From JBPCMN01 sp013695115 (GTDB lineage: Bacteria > Actinomycetota > Acidimicrobiia > IMCC26256 > JACDBD01), in NCBI GenBank assembly GCA_051002235.1, contig JBPCMN010000005.1:1-64000 (forward strand): a stretch of 64,000 bases of DNA, in the 5' to 3' direction. Positions 1-7,270 of this stretch are shown one piece after another. Every line of letters begins with the position of its first letter. Within the stretch, counting starts at the first letter, position 1. The translations under genes and the position numbers were made by a program. A model generated the notes under the pieces. The model was not told the DNA's origin and made no database searches. It saw only the letters and a program-made list of their open reading frames with translations.

Positions 1-87
1 ACACCGTCGGCTGCCCCCCCTTCCAAAAGCCCGATCTTTGGGCCCCCCCCATCCCCCCCCCCTGGGGGTGCCCCCCCACGGCCCCGG

Positions 88-93
88 TAGGCT
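88..93 (+). promoter_or_regulatory. -10 box for a leaderless mRNA
   Basis: TAGGCT fits the actinobacterial TANNNT -10 pattern and ends exactly 6 nt before the GTG at 100. No Shine-Dalgarno sequence precedes the gene, so transcription probably begins at the start codon. Upstream (1-87) is mostly C homopolymers and holds no gene. Confidence 0.55.
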
Positions 94-99
94 CAACGG

Positions 100-1266
100 G
101 TGAATTTCGACCTCCCGGCCGAGCTCGTCGACCTCCAGACGACCGTCCGCAAGCTCGCCCAGGAGCGCATCGCCCCCCGCGCCCGCGAGATCGACGTCAC
201 CGAGGAGTACCCCGAGGACCTCTTCGAGCTGTTCGTCGAGACCGGCCTCACCGGCCTCTGCGTCCCCGAAGAGCACGGCGGCTCCGGAGCCGGGATCCTC
301 GGCCTCACCATCGCCATCGAAGAGGTGGCGAAGTACTCGAACGCCGCCGCCCTCATTTTGCTGCTCACCCGGCTCCCCACCGGGCCGGTGATGATCGCCG
401 GCAGCGACGAGCTCAACCGCCGCTACGTCACCCCCGTGGCTACCGGCGACGCCCGCGCCGCCTTCGGGCTCTCCGAGTCCCAGGCCGGCAGCGACGTGAT
501 GGGGATGCGCACCAAGGCGGTGCCCGACGGCGACGACTGGCTGATCACCGGCACGAAGTGCTGGATGTCGGGCGTGCACCAGGCCGACTGGTACTGCGTC
601 TTCGCCAAGACCGGCCCCGCCGACTCCCGTGCCCACGACAGCGTGACCGCCTTCATCGTCGAGCGCTCGTGGCCGGGGGTGGAGGTCGGGCGCACCGATC
701 GCAAGATGGGCGTCAAGGGCGTCGACACCGGTGAGCTGATCCTCGACGGCGTGCGCGTCCCGCCCGGGAACGTCATCGGCGAGATCGGCGGCTTCCGGCT
801 CGCCATGCTCGGCCTCAACTCGATGCGCCCCATCGTCGCCGCCCGCGGCATCGGTCTGGCCGAGGGCGCGCTCATGTACGCGGTCGACTACGTGAAGCAG
901 CGCGAGGCGTTCGGTCAGACCATCGCCGACTTCCAGGGCATCCAATGGAAGATCGCGGAGATGGCCACCGAGATCGAGGCGGCCCGGCTCCTCACGTACC
1001 GGTCGGCGTGGATGGCCGACCGGGGCCAGTTCACCAAGGAGTGGGTGCCGTTCCTCTCGATGGCGAAGTACTACGCCACCGAGCTGGCGGTGAAGGTCTC
1101 GGGCGAGGCGCTCCAGATGCTCGGCGCCGCCGGCTACATGCAGGACCACCCGCTCGAGCTCTACTACCGCGACGCCAAGCAGCTCACCATTGTCGAGGGA
1201 ACTTCGCAGGTGCAGCTGGGGCTGATCGCGCGCGGCGTGCTCGACCGCGACCTGTGGTGGGACTGA
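100..1266 (+). CDS. acyl-CoA dehydrogenase
   Basis: A 388-residue FAD-dependent acyl-CoA dehydrogenase, normal length for the family. It would oxidise an acyl-CoA to the 2-enoyl-CoA and pass electrons to electron-transfer flavoprotein. Visible blocks are the flavin/substrate segment GLSESQAGSDV (about residues 124-134), the WLITGTKCWMSG strand that follows, and the C-terminal IVEGTSQVQLG, whose Glu sits where short-chain enzymes carry the catalytic base. The GTG start is supported by the -10 box 6 nt upstream. trpD begins one base after the stop, so the two are probably cotranscribed despite unrelated functions. Substrate unknown. Confidence 0.93.
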   Translation: MNFDLPAELVDLQTTVRKLAQERIAPRAREIDVTEEYPEDLFELFVETGLTGLCVPEEHGGSGAGILGLTIAIEEVAKYSNAAALILLLTRLPTGPVMIAGSDELNRRYVTPVATGDARAAFGLSESQAGSDVMGMRTKAVPDGDDWLITGTKCWMSGVHQADWYCVFAKTGPADSRAHDSVTAFIVERSWPGVEVGRTDRKMGVKGVDTGELILDGVRVPPGNVIGEIGGFRLAMLGLNSMRPIVAARGIGLAEGALMYAVDYVKQREAFGQTIADFQGIQWKIAEMATEIEAARLLTYRSAWMADRGQFTKEWVPFLSMAKYYATELAVKVSGEALQMLGAAGYMQDHPLELYYRDAKQLTIVEGTSQVQLGLIARGVLDRDLWWD

Positions 1267-1267
1267 G

Positions 1268-2326
1268 ATGACCGAAGCACCGTTGTGGCCCGACGTTCTC
1301 GGGCGGCTGGGGCGGCGGGAGGACCTCCCGGTCGCGCTGGTCGAGCGGGCAATGGGCTCGATCCTCGAGGGCGACGCCACCGACGCCCAGATCGCCGGGT
1401 TCGCGCTCCTCCTGCGGGCGAAGGGCGAGAGCGTCGCCGAGCTGGCGGCGCTGGTGCGCACGATGCTGTCGCGAGGCGTTCGGGTCGAACTGCCGGACGG
1501 TGCGACGCCGGTCATCGACACCTGCGGAACCGGCGGTGACCGGTCGCACACCATCAACGTGTCGACGCTGGCCGCGCTGGTCGTAGCGGGCGCAGGTGTG
1601 CGGGTGGCCAAGCACGGGAACCGGGCCGCATCGTCGGCGTGTGGATCGGCCGATCTCCTCGAGCATCTCGGCGTCGTGATCGATCTCGGGCCCACGGGTG
1701 TCGCCCGTTGCATCGAGGAGGCTGGCATCGGATTCTGCTTCGCCCAGAGGTTTCATCCCTGCATGCGCTTCGCCGGTCCGACTCGCAAGGAGCTCGGGGT
1801 CGCGACCACGTTCAACTTCCTCGGGCCGCTCGCCAACCCGGCCCGGGTGCGGCACCAGGTGCTGGGCGTGTCCGATCCCGAGATGGCCGAGCGCATGGCG
1901 GGAGCGCTGGCCGAGCTCGGGAGCGCTCGCGCGCTCGTGTTCTGCGGGGACGACGGCCTCGACGAGCTCACCACCACCACTGCCTCCACCGTCCACGAGC
2001 TCGAGGACGGAGCCGTCCGCACCTACTCGCTCGATCCCGGCGAATACGGGTTCGCGCGCGCCGAGCGTGGGGACCTCGTCGGTGGTGACGCCGCCCACAA
2101 CGCCGAGATCACCAAACGCGTGCTCGCGGGGGAGACCGGCGCGCAGCGCGATGTCGTGGTGCTGAACGCGGCCGCCGCCCTGGTCGCCGCGGGCGTGGCG
2201 ACCGACCTCGCCGCCGGCATCGAGGGGGCGGTGGGGTCGATCGACGACGGGCGTGCTTCTGCCGCCCTCGACGCCTTCGTGCGCGCGAGCGTCGACGCGC
2301 GCGACGCCGAGGCCGAAGGGGAGTAG
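1268..2326 (+). CDS. trpD: anthranilate phosphoribosyltransferase
   Basis: A 352-residue TrpD that transfers a phosphoribosyl group from PRPP to anthranilate, the second committed step of tryptophan synthesis, in the cytosol. The PRPP-binding loop DTCGTGGDRSHT (about residues 78-89), the KHGNRAASSACGSAD segment (about 117-131) and the anthranilate-side motif RFHPCMRFAGPTRKELG (about 161-177) are all present and full length is normal. No other trp gene is in the window, so it stands alone beside an acyl-CoA dehydrogenase, an arrangement that says nothing about its regulation. Confidence 0.95.
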   Translation: MTEAPLWPDVLGRLGRREDLPVALVERAMGSILEGDATDAQIAGFALLLRAKGESVAELAALVRTMLSRGVRVELPDGATPVIDTCGTGGDRSHTINVSTLAALVVAGAGVRVAKHGNRAASSACGSADLLEHLGVVIDLGPTGVARCIEEAGIGFCFAQRFHPCMRFAGPTRKELGVATTFNFLGPLANPARVRHQVLGVSDPEMAERMAGALAELGSARALVFCGDDGLDELTTTTASTVHELEDGAVRTYSLDPGEYGFARAERGDLVGGDAAHNAEITKRVLAGETGAQRDVVVLNAAAALVAAGVATDLAAGIEGAVGSIDDGRASAALDAFVRASVDARDAEAEGE

Positions 2327-2344
2327 GACGTGCGGGTGGGTCTG

Positions 2345-2421
2345 TGCGGAGGCGCGTCCCGGAGGGCGGCGCCGGCCAGTCCTTACGAGGATGGCCCGGC
2401 GCCGAGCGCCGGAGCCATGTG
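2345..2421 (+). repeat. dispersed GC-rich hairpin element, type B (copy 1)
   Basis: Between trpD and the next start codon lies a nested hairpin: outer stem GGCGCCGG (2368-2375) with CCGGCGCC (2396-2403), inner CCA/TGG and TCC/GGA pairs. Its core, GCCGGCCAG...GGATGGCCCGGC, recurs at 47451-47482 and, in the other orientation, near 34693-34732. The right end carries GGAG 7 nt before the ATG at 2422 and may act as the ribosome binding site. Confidence 0.5.
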
Positions 2422-3150
2422 ATGGCAAAAGCCCTTCAGTGTCCGGCGTGCGGAAGCAGGCACCCGCTGTCCGACCTCCCCAACGCGCCCACGTTCCGGT
2501 GCAGCGGCTGCGGGCGGGCGCTCAAGGTTTCGGCGCGCGTGCGTCCTGCGTCGGCACGAACCGCGCCGGCGCCGCGGCCGAACGGACCCGAGCGGACCGC
2601 AGCCATGCCCGCCGGGAGTGCAGCGGCAGCTGCGGGAGCCGCGGCCGCCGTGCCCACCGGTGCGGTCGCAGCGCCCCCCGCGCCTCCTCCGCCCCCGACA
2701 CCAGCGCCGTCCCGACGGGGCCGGCGTCCCGCCCCCGCGGCAGACCCGCGCCGGGTCGCGTGGCCGTTCCGCATGATCGCCTGGCTGGTCGCGGTGCCGG
2801 TGGGGCTGATCGTCGTCGTCGCCCCCGCACGCAAGTTCGGCTTCCTCAGCGGGCAGCGCCTGCTCGACGTCCTGGTCGGGACCGGGTACGGGCGCTACTG
2901 GCGCGTCCTCGCGATCGCGCCGGCGTGGGCGCTCGTGACCGCAATCCTCGTGCAGCTCATGTTGATCGGGATGCGCAAGCTCGGCGACCGGCGTCGGGCG
3001 GTGGCGGGTCAGCGGGGGCCGTCCGACGTCGACCCGGACGCGAACACGTCGCGGGCCGCGCGGCGCGACGGCCGCGGGCGGGGCTTCCGGCAGGGCGGTG
3101 GCCGGCAGGGCGGTGGCCGGCAGGGTGGCGGCCGCGGATCGAGGCGGTAA
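2422..3150 (+). CDS. zinc-ribbon membrane protein, function unknown
   Basis: A 242-residue protein with an N-terminal zinc ribbon of four Cys (CPAC near residue 7 and CSGC near residue 29), a long Ala/Pro-rich disordered stretch (about 40-112), two probable membrane helices (about 118-134 and 161-184) and an Arg/Gly-rich tail with three RQGGG repeats. The start is set at ATG 2422 because GGAG lies 7 nt upstream and the zinc ribbon begins at once; an earlier in-frame GTG exists. The layout suggests a membrane-tethered nucleic-acid or protein binder, but no family function is recognised. Confidence 0.7.
   Translation: MAKALQCPACGSRHPLSDLPNAPTFRCSGCGRALKVSARVRPASARTAPAPRPNGPERTAAMPAGSAAAAAGAAAAVPTGAVAAPPAPPPPPTPAPSRRGRRPAPAADPRRVAWPFRMIAWLVAVPVGLIVVVAPARKFGFLSGQRLLDVLVGTGYGRYWRVLAIAPAWALVTAILVQLMLIGMRKLGDRRRAVAGQRGPSDVDPDANTSRAARRDGRGRGFRQGGGRQGGGRQGGGRGSRR
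3087..3131 (+). repeat. three tandem 15-bp units inside the coding region
   Basis: The unit CCGGCAGGGCGGTGG occurs at 3087-3101 and 3102-3116, and a variant copy at 3117-3131. In frame it encodes the repeated RQGGG motif of the protein tail. Copy number could vary by slippage. Confidence 0.8.
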
Positions 3151-3173
3151 CCGGCTCGGAACCCGGCGGTTCC

Positions 3174-3179
3174 TACACT
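3174..3179 (+). promoter_or_regulatory. -10 box for a leaderless mRNA
   Basis: TACACT ends 6 nt before the GTG at 3186, with no Shine-Dalgarno sequence between. This supports both the GTG choice and a separate promoter for the downstream gene. Confidence 0.55.
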
Positions 3180-3185
3180 GGTTGT

Positions 3186-3470
3186 GTGCCCACGCGCTAT
3201 CGCTGCTCCGGCTGCGGGAACCTCACCCGCTTCGACGTCGTCGCCACCCGGCGGACGAAGGCCTTCCACCACTTCAGCGTGGGCGGCGACCTCAGCGTCG
3301 AGGACGAGGACGTGCTCGACGAGCAGGTCGAGGACGTGACCTGCCGGTGGTGCGGAGCCGGGAGGGACCTGATCGAGACTGTCTCCGGCGAGACGGGGCC
3401 GGCGGACGGCGCGCCCGCCGAGGCCCGCCTCACTGACGACGGGGCCCCTAGCCCCCGATCAGCTGGATGA
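3186..3470 (+). CDS. small zinc-ribbon protein
   Basis: A 94-residue protein with two widely spaced Cys pairs, CSGC (7-10) and CRWC (53-56), which would bind one zinc ion, joined by an acidic linker and followed by a low-complexity tail. Similar short zinc-ribbon proteins are common in actinobacteria without assigned function. The last 23 bases overlap tail to tail with the YjbQ gene on the other strand. The GTG start is backed by the TACACT box. Confidence 0.7.
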   Translation: MPTRYRCSGCGNLTRFDVVATRRTKAFHHFSVGGDLSVEDEDVLDEQVEDVTCRWCGAGRDLIETVSGETGPADGAPAEARLTDDGAPSPRSAG

Positions 3471-3867
3471 CGACCTTGCGGGAGCGGGGGCGGTCGTCGA
3501 AGTCGATGCACACGATCTTCTGCCACGTGCCCACCAGCAGCTCGCCCGCCCGGAACGGGATCGTCACCGAGGGCCCGATCAGCGCGGCCCGGACGTGGCT
3601 GTGGCCGTTGGTATCGGCGTTCAGCGCGTTGTGGCGCCAGGCCTCGTCCTGGGGCGCGATCCGCTCGAGGACGGTGTTGAGGTCGGCGTTGCAGCCAGGC
3701 TCGCACTCGATCGTCGTCATGCCGCAGGTCGAGTGGGCGACGAAGACGGTGCACAGGCCATCGGCGAGGCCGGCGTTGTCGATGGCCTTCTGCGCGTAGG
3801 AGGTGAGGTCGAGGATGTCGCCGTCGCCCTGGGTCTCGAGCGTCAGCTCCTCGTGGGCGGCCTGCAT
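3448..3867 (-). CDS. yjbQ: YjbQ family protein (UPF0047)
   Basis: A 139-residue protein matching the YjbQ/UPF0047 family over its whole length, with the conserved segments VFVAHSTCGMTTIE (about residues 41-54) and GTWQKIVCIDFD near the C-terminus. Family members have weak thiamine-phosphate synthase activity and are thought to be cytosolic trimers, but the true role is unsettled. The ATG is preceded on its strand by TAGGGA at 8 nt, so the mRNA may be leaderless. Confidence 0.9.
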   Translation of the reverse strand: MQAAHEELTLETQGDGDILDLTSYAQKAIDNAGLADGLCTVFVAHSTCGMTTIECEPGCNADLNTVLERIAPQDEAWRHNALNADTNGHSHVRAALIGPSVTIPFRAGELLVGTWQKIVCIDFDDRPRSRKVVIQLIGG

Positions 3868-3875
3868 GTTCGCGC

Positions 3876-3904
3876 TCCCTACAAGCCGGCACCGTTGCCG
3901 GCTT
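3876..3904 (-). promoter_or_regulatory. yjbQ promoter with an 8-bp inverted repeat
   Basis: On the minus strand TAGGGA (3881-3876) lies 8 nt before the yjbQ ATG. Just upstream is a perfect inverted repeat, AAGCCGGC (3883-3890) and GCCGGCTT (3897-3904) with a 6-nt spacer, placed where a repressor could block the -10. No regulator is assigned. Confidence 0.4.
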
Positions 3905-3954
3905 CCCGGCGCAGTCTACGAGCCCGTCCCCGCCCCAGCACCTCGGCGCGTGCG

Positions 3955-5406
3955 GTGACGGACGCCGAGGCGAATCGGACCCTGAAGCGGGTCGCGGTCC
4001 CGCCGCTTCCCGACCAGCTCCTCGTGCCGCTGCTCGACACCGCTGGCGACGTGCTGCGTTCGCTCGAGCCCGTCGACCGCCCGGCCGCGCTGCGGCGCCT
4101 GGCCGAGTTCGACCCCCGCGGTCTCCGCACCGAAGCCGCCCGCCAGCAGCTGTGGCGCGCGCTCGAGAACGACGAGCCGTTCCGCGACCGGGTGGTGGAG
4201 GAGTTCCGGGAGCGATCGGAGGTCGTGGCCGCGCTCGAGAGCTGGAGCGCCGAGGACGTGTTCCGTCAGGTCGAAGACGCCGCCGACCGCGCCGACCTGC
4301 CCTTGCTTGCCTCGGCGTTGTACGCGGCGAGACCTCGGGGGTGGGCGTTCGGGCTCGGAGCCGCCGCCACGATCGTGGAGCGGCAGCGCCTCGAAAAGGA
4401 GGAGGACGAGGAGCGCAAGGCGCGCGCCGGCGAGATCGCCGCCCTCGACGAGTCGCGGCGCCGGCTCGAGGAGTCCCGCGACGCGGCCCAGGCCGAAGCC
4501 ACCCGGCTGGGGCGCGAGCTGCGCGACGAACGCCACGGCCGCCGAGCCCGGGAGGACGAAGCCGCGCGCGCGGTCGCCGATGCGCGCCAGCGCACCGAGG
4601 ATCTCGAAGGCGTCCTGGCCCGCGCCCGAGCCGCGTCCGAGGCCGCCGACGGCCGAATCGAGCGGGAGGCGGAACGGTCACGCGAGCTCGAGCAGGAGCT
4701 GCGCGCCGCCAAGAGCAGCCTGGCCGAGAGCGAACGCGCTCGGGTCGAGGCGATCGACCGCCTCGAGCGGTCGGCGGCACCGGGGAGCGGCCTGCGCTAT
4801 GCCGATCTGCAGGCGCTGACCGAGGCCGCCGACCTCGCCCGGCGCCTGGCCGCCGGGCTGGGCGGGGTGGCGGAGCGGGCGCGCGGCGTCCGTCCCCCCG
4901 GGGCGCCGAGCCGTGACGTGGGGCCTGGCGCCGGCCCCGCTTCAGGCGAGCCGACGCGCCGGCTCCAGGCGAAGGTGCCGCCGGGCATGGTCGCCGACTC
5001 GCCTGAAGCGCTGGCGGCGGTGCTGCGCTCGACCCGGGTGGTGCTCGTGGTCGACGGCTACAACGTGTCGATGATGGGGTGGAGCGACGCCGACCTCGCC
5101 GGCCAGCGCGACGCCCTGGGCGCCGCGCTCGAGCGCCTGCACACGCGCACGCGCTGCGACGTGACGTTGGTGTTCGACGGAGCCGGGATCGAAGGGGTCC
5201 GCCAACCGCGCCGCCCCGGGGTGCGGGTCGTGTTCTCGGCTGAGGGCGAGGAGGCGGACCGGGTGGTGGTGCGCGAGGTCGGCACGCTGTCGAAGAAGGT
5301 CCCGGTCGTCGTCGCCTCGTCCGACGCCGAGGTGCGCGCCGACGCCGAGCGCGAGGGGGCACTCGTGGTGTCGTCGGCGACGCTCCTCAGCGTGCTGCGG
5401 AGCTGA
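3955..5406 (+). CDS. coiled-coil protein with C-terminal NYN (YacP-like) domain
   Basis: A 483-residue protein in three parts: an N-terminal helical region (1-140), a long charged coiled coil (about 142-272, rich in EE, RR and ELE heptads), and a C-terminal NYN/PIN-like domain from about residue 360. The last opens with VVLVVDGYNVS, whose Asp is the usual first metal ligand, and contains VTLVFDGAG and VVVASSDAEV, further acidic positions of the fold. YacP-type NYN domains are RNA endonucleases, and actinobacterial proteins of this layout are known. I infer an RNA-processing nuclease. The GTG start is chosen just before the first conserved segment; earlier frame-open sequence overlaps yjbQ. 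Confidence 0.85.
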   Translation: MTDAEANRTLKRVAVPPLPDQLLVPLLDTAGDVLRSLEPVDRPAALRRLAEFDPRGLRTEAARQQLWRALENDEPFRDRVVEEFRERSEVVAALESWSAEDVFRQVEDAADRADLPLLASALYAARPRGWAFGLGAAATIVERQRLEKEEDEERKARAGEIAALDESRRRLEESRDAAQAEATRLGRELRDERHGRRAREDEAARAVADARQRTEDLEGVLARARAASEAADGRIEREAERSRELEQELRAAKSSLAESERARVEAIDRLERSAAPGSGLRYADLQALTEAADLARRLAAGLGGVAERARGVRPPGAPSRDVGPGAGPASGEPTRRLQAKVPPGMVADSPEALAAVLRSTRVVLVVDGYNVSMMGWSDADLAGQRDALGAALERLHTRTRCDVTLVFDGAGIEGVRQPRRPGVRVVFSAEGEEADRVVVREVGTLSKKVPVVVASSDAEVRADAEREGALVVSSATLLSVLRS

Positions 5407-5409
5407 TCC

Positions 5410-5802
5410 TCAGGTGCAGCAGGTCGAGGGCTGCACCGAAGAGGTGTCGGCCAGGACGGTGTAGACCTCCCAGCGCTCGCCGTCGGGCCCGGTGGTCCAG
5501 ACCTTGTCCTGGAGGGCGTAGCAACAGTCGACCTTGTCCTCCCCGGTGGTCTCGAGGCCCTCGGCGGTGACGCGCTGCTGGGTCGTGGCGACCTCCTCGG
5601 CGGACTCGACCTCGACTCCGAGATGGTTGAGGGTGCCGCCCTCGGTGCCTTCGAACAGCACGAGCTTGAGCGGGGGCTCGGCGATCGCGTAGTTGGCGTA
5701 CCCGGGCTGGCGCTTGGCCGGCTCCACCCCGAAGAGCTTGGAGTAGAAGGCGACCGCGGCGTCGAGGTCGGTGACGTTGAGGGCGAGCTGGACTCGGGAC
5801 AT
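5410..5802 (-). CDS. cadI: CadI/ArsI family VOC-fold protein
   Basis: A 130-residue vicinal-oxygen-chelate protein very like Mycobacterium tuberculosis CadI. It opens with SRVQLALNVTDLD, has GTLNHLGVEVES mid-protein and a vicinal Cys pair (DCCYALQDKVW) like that with which ArsI C-As lyases bind trivalent organoarsenicals. Position 5 is Gln, as in CadI, rather than the ArsI metal-binding His, so lyase activity is uncertain. The ATG is preceded by a strong AGGAGG at 6 nt. It is divergent from arsR, as in the CadI neighbourhood of mycobacteria, and should respond to As or Cd. Confidence 0.9.
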   Translation of the reverse strand: MSRVQLALNVTDLDAAVAFYSKLFGVEPAKRQPGYANYAIAEPPLKLVLFEGTEGGTLNHLGVEVESAEEVATTQQRVTAEGLETTGEDKVDCCYALQDKVWTTGPDGERWEVYTVLADTSSVQPSTCCT

Positions 5803-5830
5803 CGGGGCCTCCTGGAGGCGTCGGTTCCGG

Positions 5831-5884
5831 ATATCGATGACGGTCGATATCTTGCCCGAGATATCGATGCGTGTCAATATAGGT
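5831..5884. promoter_or_regulatory. divergent cadI/arsR promoters with twin ArsR-type operators
   Basis: Two palindromes start exactly 30 bp apart: ATATCGA-N6-TCGATAT (5831-5850, perfect) and ATATCGA-N6-TCAATAT (5861-5880, one mismatch). On the minus strand TTGACA (5877-5872), a 17-nt spacer and CAAGAT (5854-5849) form the cadI promoter; each hexamer lies in or at the edge of one palindrome. Toward arsR, AATATAGG lies just before the GTG at 5887, giving a nearly leaderless message. Binding by the adjacent ArsR is inferred. Confidence 0.75.
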
Positions 5885-5886
5885 CC

Positions 5887-6222
5887 GTGGAACCCTGCTG
5901 TGCTCACGTCCTCGACGGCATCCTGACCGAGCCCGACGCCGCCGACCTCGCCGGGCAGTTCAAGGTGCTGGCCGATCCCGCCCGGCTACGGCTCCTCAGC
6001 CTGATCGCGGCCGCGCCCGACGGCGCCTGTGGCTGCGAGCTGGTGGAGCCGATCGGGAGGTCGCAGCCCACTGTCAGCCACCACCTCAAGGCGCTGCGGG
6101 AGGCCGGACTGGTGGAGAGCGAGAAGCGGGGCACGTGGGTCTGGTACCGGATCGTGCCCGAGCGGCTCGAGGCGCTCCGCGGTGCCCTGGCGGCGCCGGC
6201 CAAGGTTGCGGCCCCCCGCTAG
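5887..6222 (+). CDS. arsR: ArsR family metalloregulator (first copy)
   Basis: A 111-residue winged-helix repressor. The recognition helix region is SQPTVSHHLKALREAGLVESEKRG, and Cys are present at the N-terminus (PCCAHV, residues 3-4) and in ACGCELV before the recognition helix, a plausible trivalent arsenic or cadmium site. It should dissociate from the twin operators when metal binds, releasing cadI and its own operon. The GTG start follows the AATATAGG box at once. Confidence 0.92.
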   Translation: MEPCCAHVLDGILTEPDAADLAGQFKVLADPARLRLLSLIAAAPDGACGCELVEPIGRSQPTVSHHLKALREAGLVESEKRGTWVWYRIVPERLEALRGALAAPAKVAAPR

Positions 6223-6256
6223 ATCAGCCAGAATCCATATTCATGGTGGCTGATCT
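6221..6256. promoter_or_regulatory. perfect 10-bp inverted repeat spanning the second arsR start
   Basis: AGATCAGCCA (6221-6230) pairs perfectly with TGGCTGATCT (6247-6256). The 16-nt loop contains GAAT-N4-ATTC and the ATG of the next gene at 6243-6245. It could be an operator for one of the two ArsR proteins or an RNA hairpin presenting the start codon. A CAGAAT hexamer at 6229-6234 could also serve as a -10 box. Confidence 0.6.
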
Positions 6257-6566
6257 GGTTGCCGAGGCGGAGCTCGCGCCCGCGGTCCGAGCCCTCGCGG
6301 ATCCGTTGCGGGGGCGCATCGTCGAGCTGCTGGCGACCGAGCAGCTGTGCGTGTGCCACCTCACCGAGGAGCTCGCCGTCGCCCAGCCCCTCGTCAGCCA
6401 CCATCTCAAGGTCCTGCGCGAGGCCGGCCTGGTCGAGAGCGACCGCTGGCGGTACTGGACGTACTACCGGCTCCGACCGGACGCGCTGCTCACCCTCGCC
6501 GACCGACTCGAGCGCCTGGCCGCGGCGGCCCCGACGGACACCTGCGAACGCCGTCCGTGCTGCTGA
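6243..6566 (+). CDS. arsR: ArsR family metalloregulator (second copy)
   Basis: A 107-residue winged-helix repressor distinct from the first ArsR. It carries the typical ELLATEQLCVCHLTEEL segment with the CVC metal motif (about residues 37-39), the SHHLKVLREAGLVES recognition region and a Cys-rich end (TCERRPCC). The CVC-type site binds As(III) in classical ArsR proteins. No Shine-Dalgarno sequence is present; the start codon lies inside the inverted-repeat loop. The gene overlaps the aquaporin gene by 10 nt. Confidence 0.92.
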   Translation: MVADLVAEAELAPAVRALADPLRGRIVELLATEQLCVCHLTEELAVAQPLVSHHLKVLREAGLVESDRWRYWTYYRLRPDALLTLADRLERLAAAAPTDTCERRPCC

Positions 6567-7270
6567 CCCGCCGCGTGGTCGCGGAGTTCGTCGGCACCAC
6601 CCTGCTGCTGATCGCGGTCGTCGGCTCCGGGATCGCGGCGCAGCGGCTCAGCCCCGATGACACCGGGCTCCAGCTGTTCGAGAACGCGTTTGCAACCGCG
6701 GTCGCGCTGGTGGCCATCATCCTGGCGGTGGGCGCGGTCTCGGGTGCCCATCTCAACCCGTTGGTCACGCTGGCTGATCGCGCCTTCGGCGGCCTGACGA
6801 CGCGCGAGGCGGGCGCGTACTGCGGGGCGCAGGTCGCGGGCGCGGTCCTGGGGACCGTCGTCGCCAACCTCATGTTCGAGCTGCCCGCGGTCGAGGTGGC
6901 GGACCGCTCCCGCACGGGCAGCGGTCTCTGGCTCGGAGAGGTCGTCGCCACGTTCGGGCTGTTGCTGGTGGTCTTCGGTGTCGCCCGGTCCGGGCGGGCG
7001 GGTTTCGCCCCGTTCGCCGTGGGCGCGTGGGTCGGTGGGGCCTACTTCTTCACCTCGTCGACGAGCTTCGCCAACCCCGCCGTGACCGTCGGCCGGACCC
7101 TGACCGACACGTTCACCGGGATCGCGGCGGCGTCGGTCCCGGCGTTCGTCGTCGCCCAGCTGATCGGGGCGATCCTGGCGGTCGCGGTCGTCCGCGTGCT
7201 GTACCCGCGGATCGCGGCGGCGGCGCCAAACGTGATCGTCCCCCACGAGAGCGAGGAGGTCCCCCGATGA
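6557..7270 (+). CDS. MIP-family aquaglyceroporin (AqpS-like)
   Basis: A 237-residue six-helix channel of the MIP/aquaporin family. The first pore half-helix has GAHLNPLVTLAD, NPL instead of the usual NPA, while the second has the intact FANPAVTVGR. Aquaglyceroporins in ars operons (AqpS of Sinorhizobium) let arsenite made by ArsC leave down its gradient, and no ACR3 or ArsB pump is present here, so this channel is the likely exit route. GTG start; it overlaps arsR by 10 nt and arsC by 4 nt (ATGA), indicating coupled translation. Confidence 0.9.
   Translation: MLLTRRVVAEFVGTTLLLIAVVGSGIAAQRLSPDDTGLQLFENAFATAVALVAIILAVGAVSGAHLNPLVTLADRAFGGLTTREAGAYCGAQVAGAVLGTVVANLMFELPAVEVADRSRTGSGLWLGEVVATFGLLLVVFGVARSGRAGFAPFAVGAWVGGAYFFTSSTSFANPAVTVGRTLTDTFTGIAAASVPAFVVAQLIGAILAVAVVRVLYPRIAAAAPNVIVPHESEEVPR

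Noticed and set aside
1..99. C-rich tracts at the window start as a regulatory element
   Set aside because: Runs of 7-10 C are prone to sequencing error and have no other signal than the -10 box at 88-93.
3087..3131. Tandem 15-bp units considered as a small satellite or CRISPR-like array
   Set aside because: Units abut with no spacers and encode an in-frame RQGGG tail.
3197..5362. 721-residue open frame on the minus strand
   Set aside because: It is antisense to the NYN-domain gene and YjbQ, is dominated by Arg, Pro and Ala, and arises from the high GC content.
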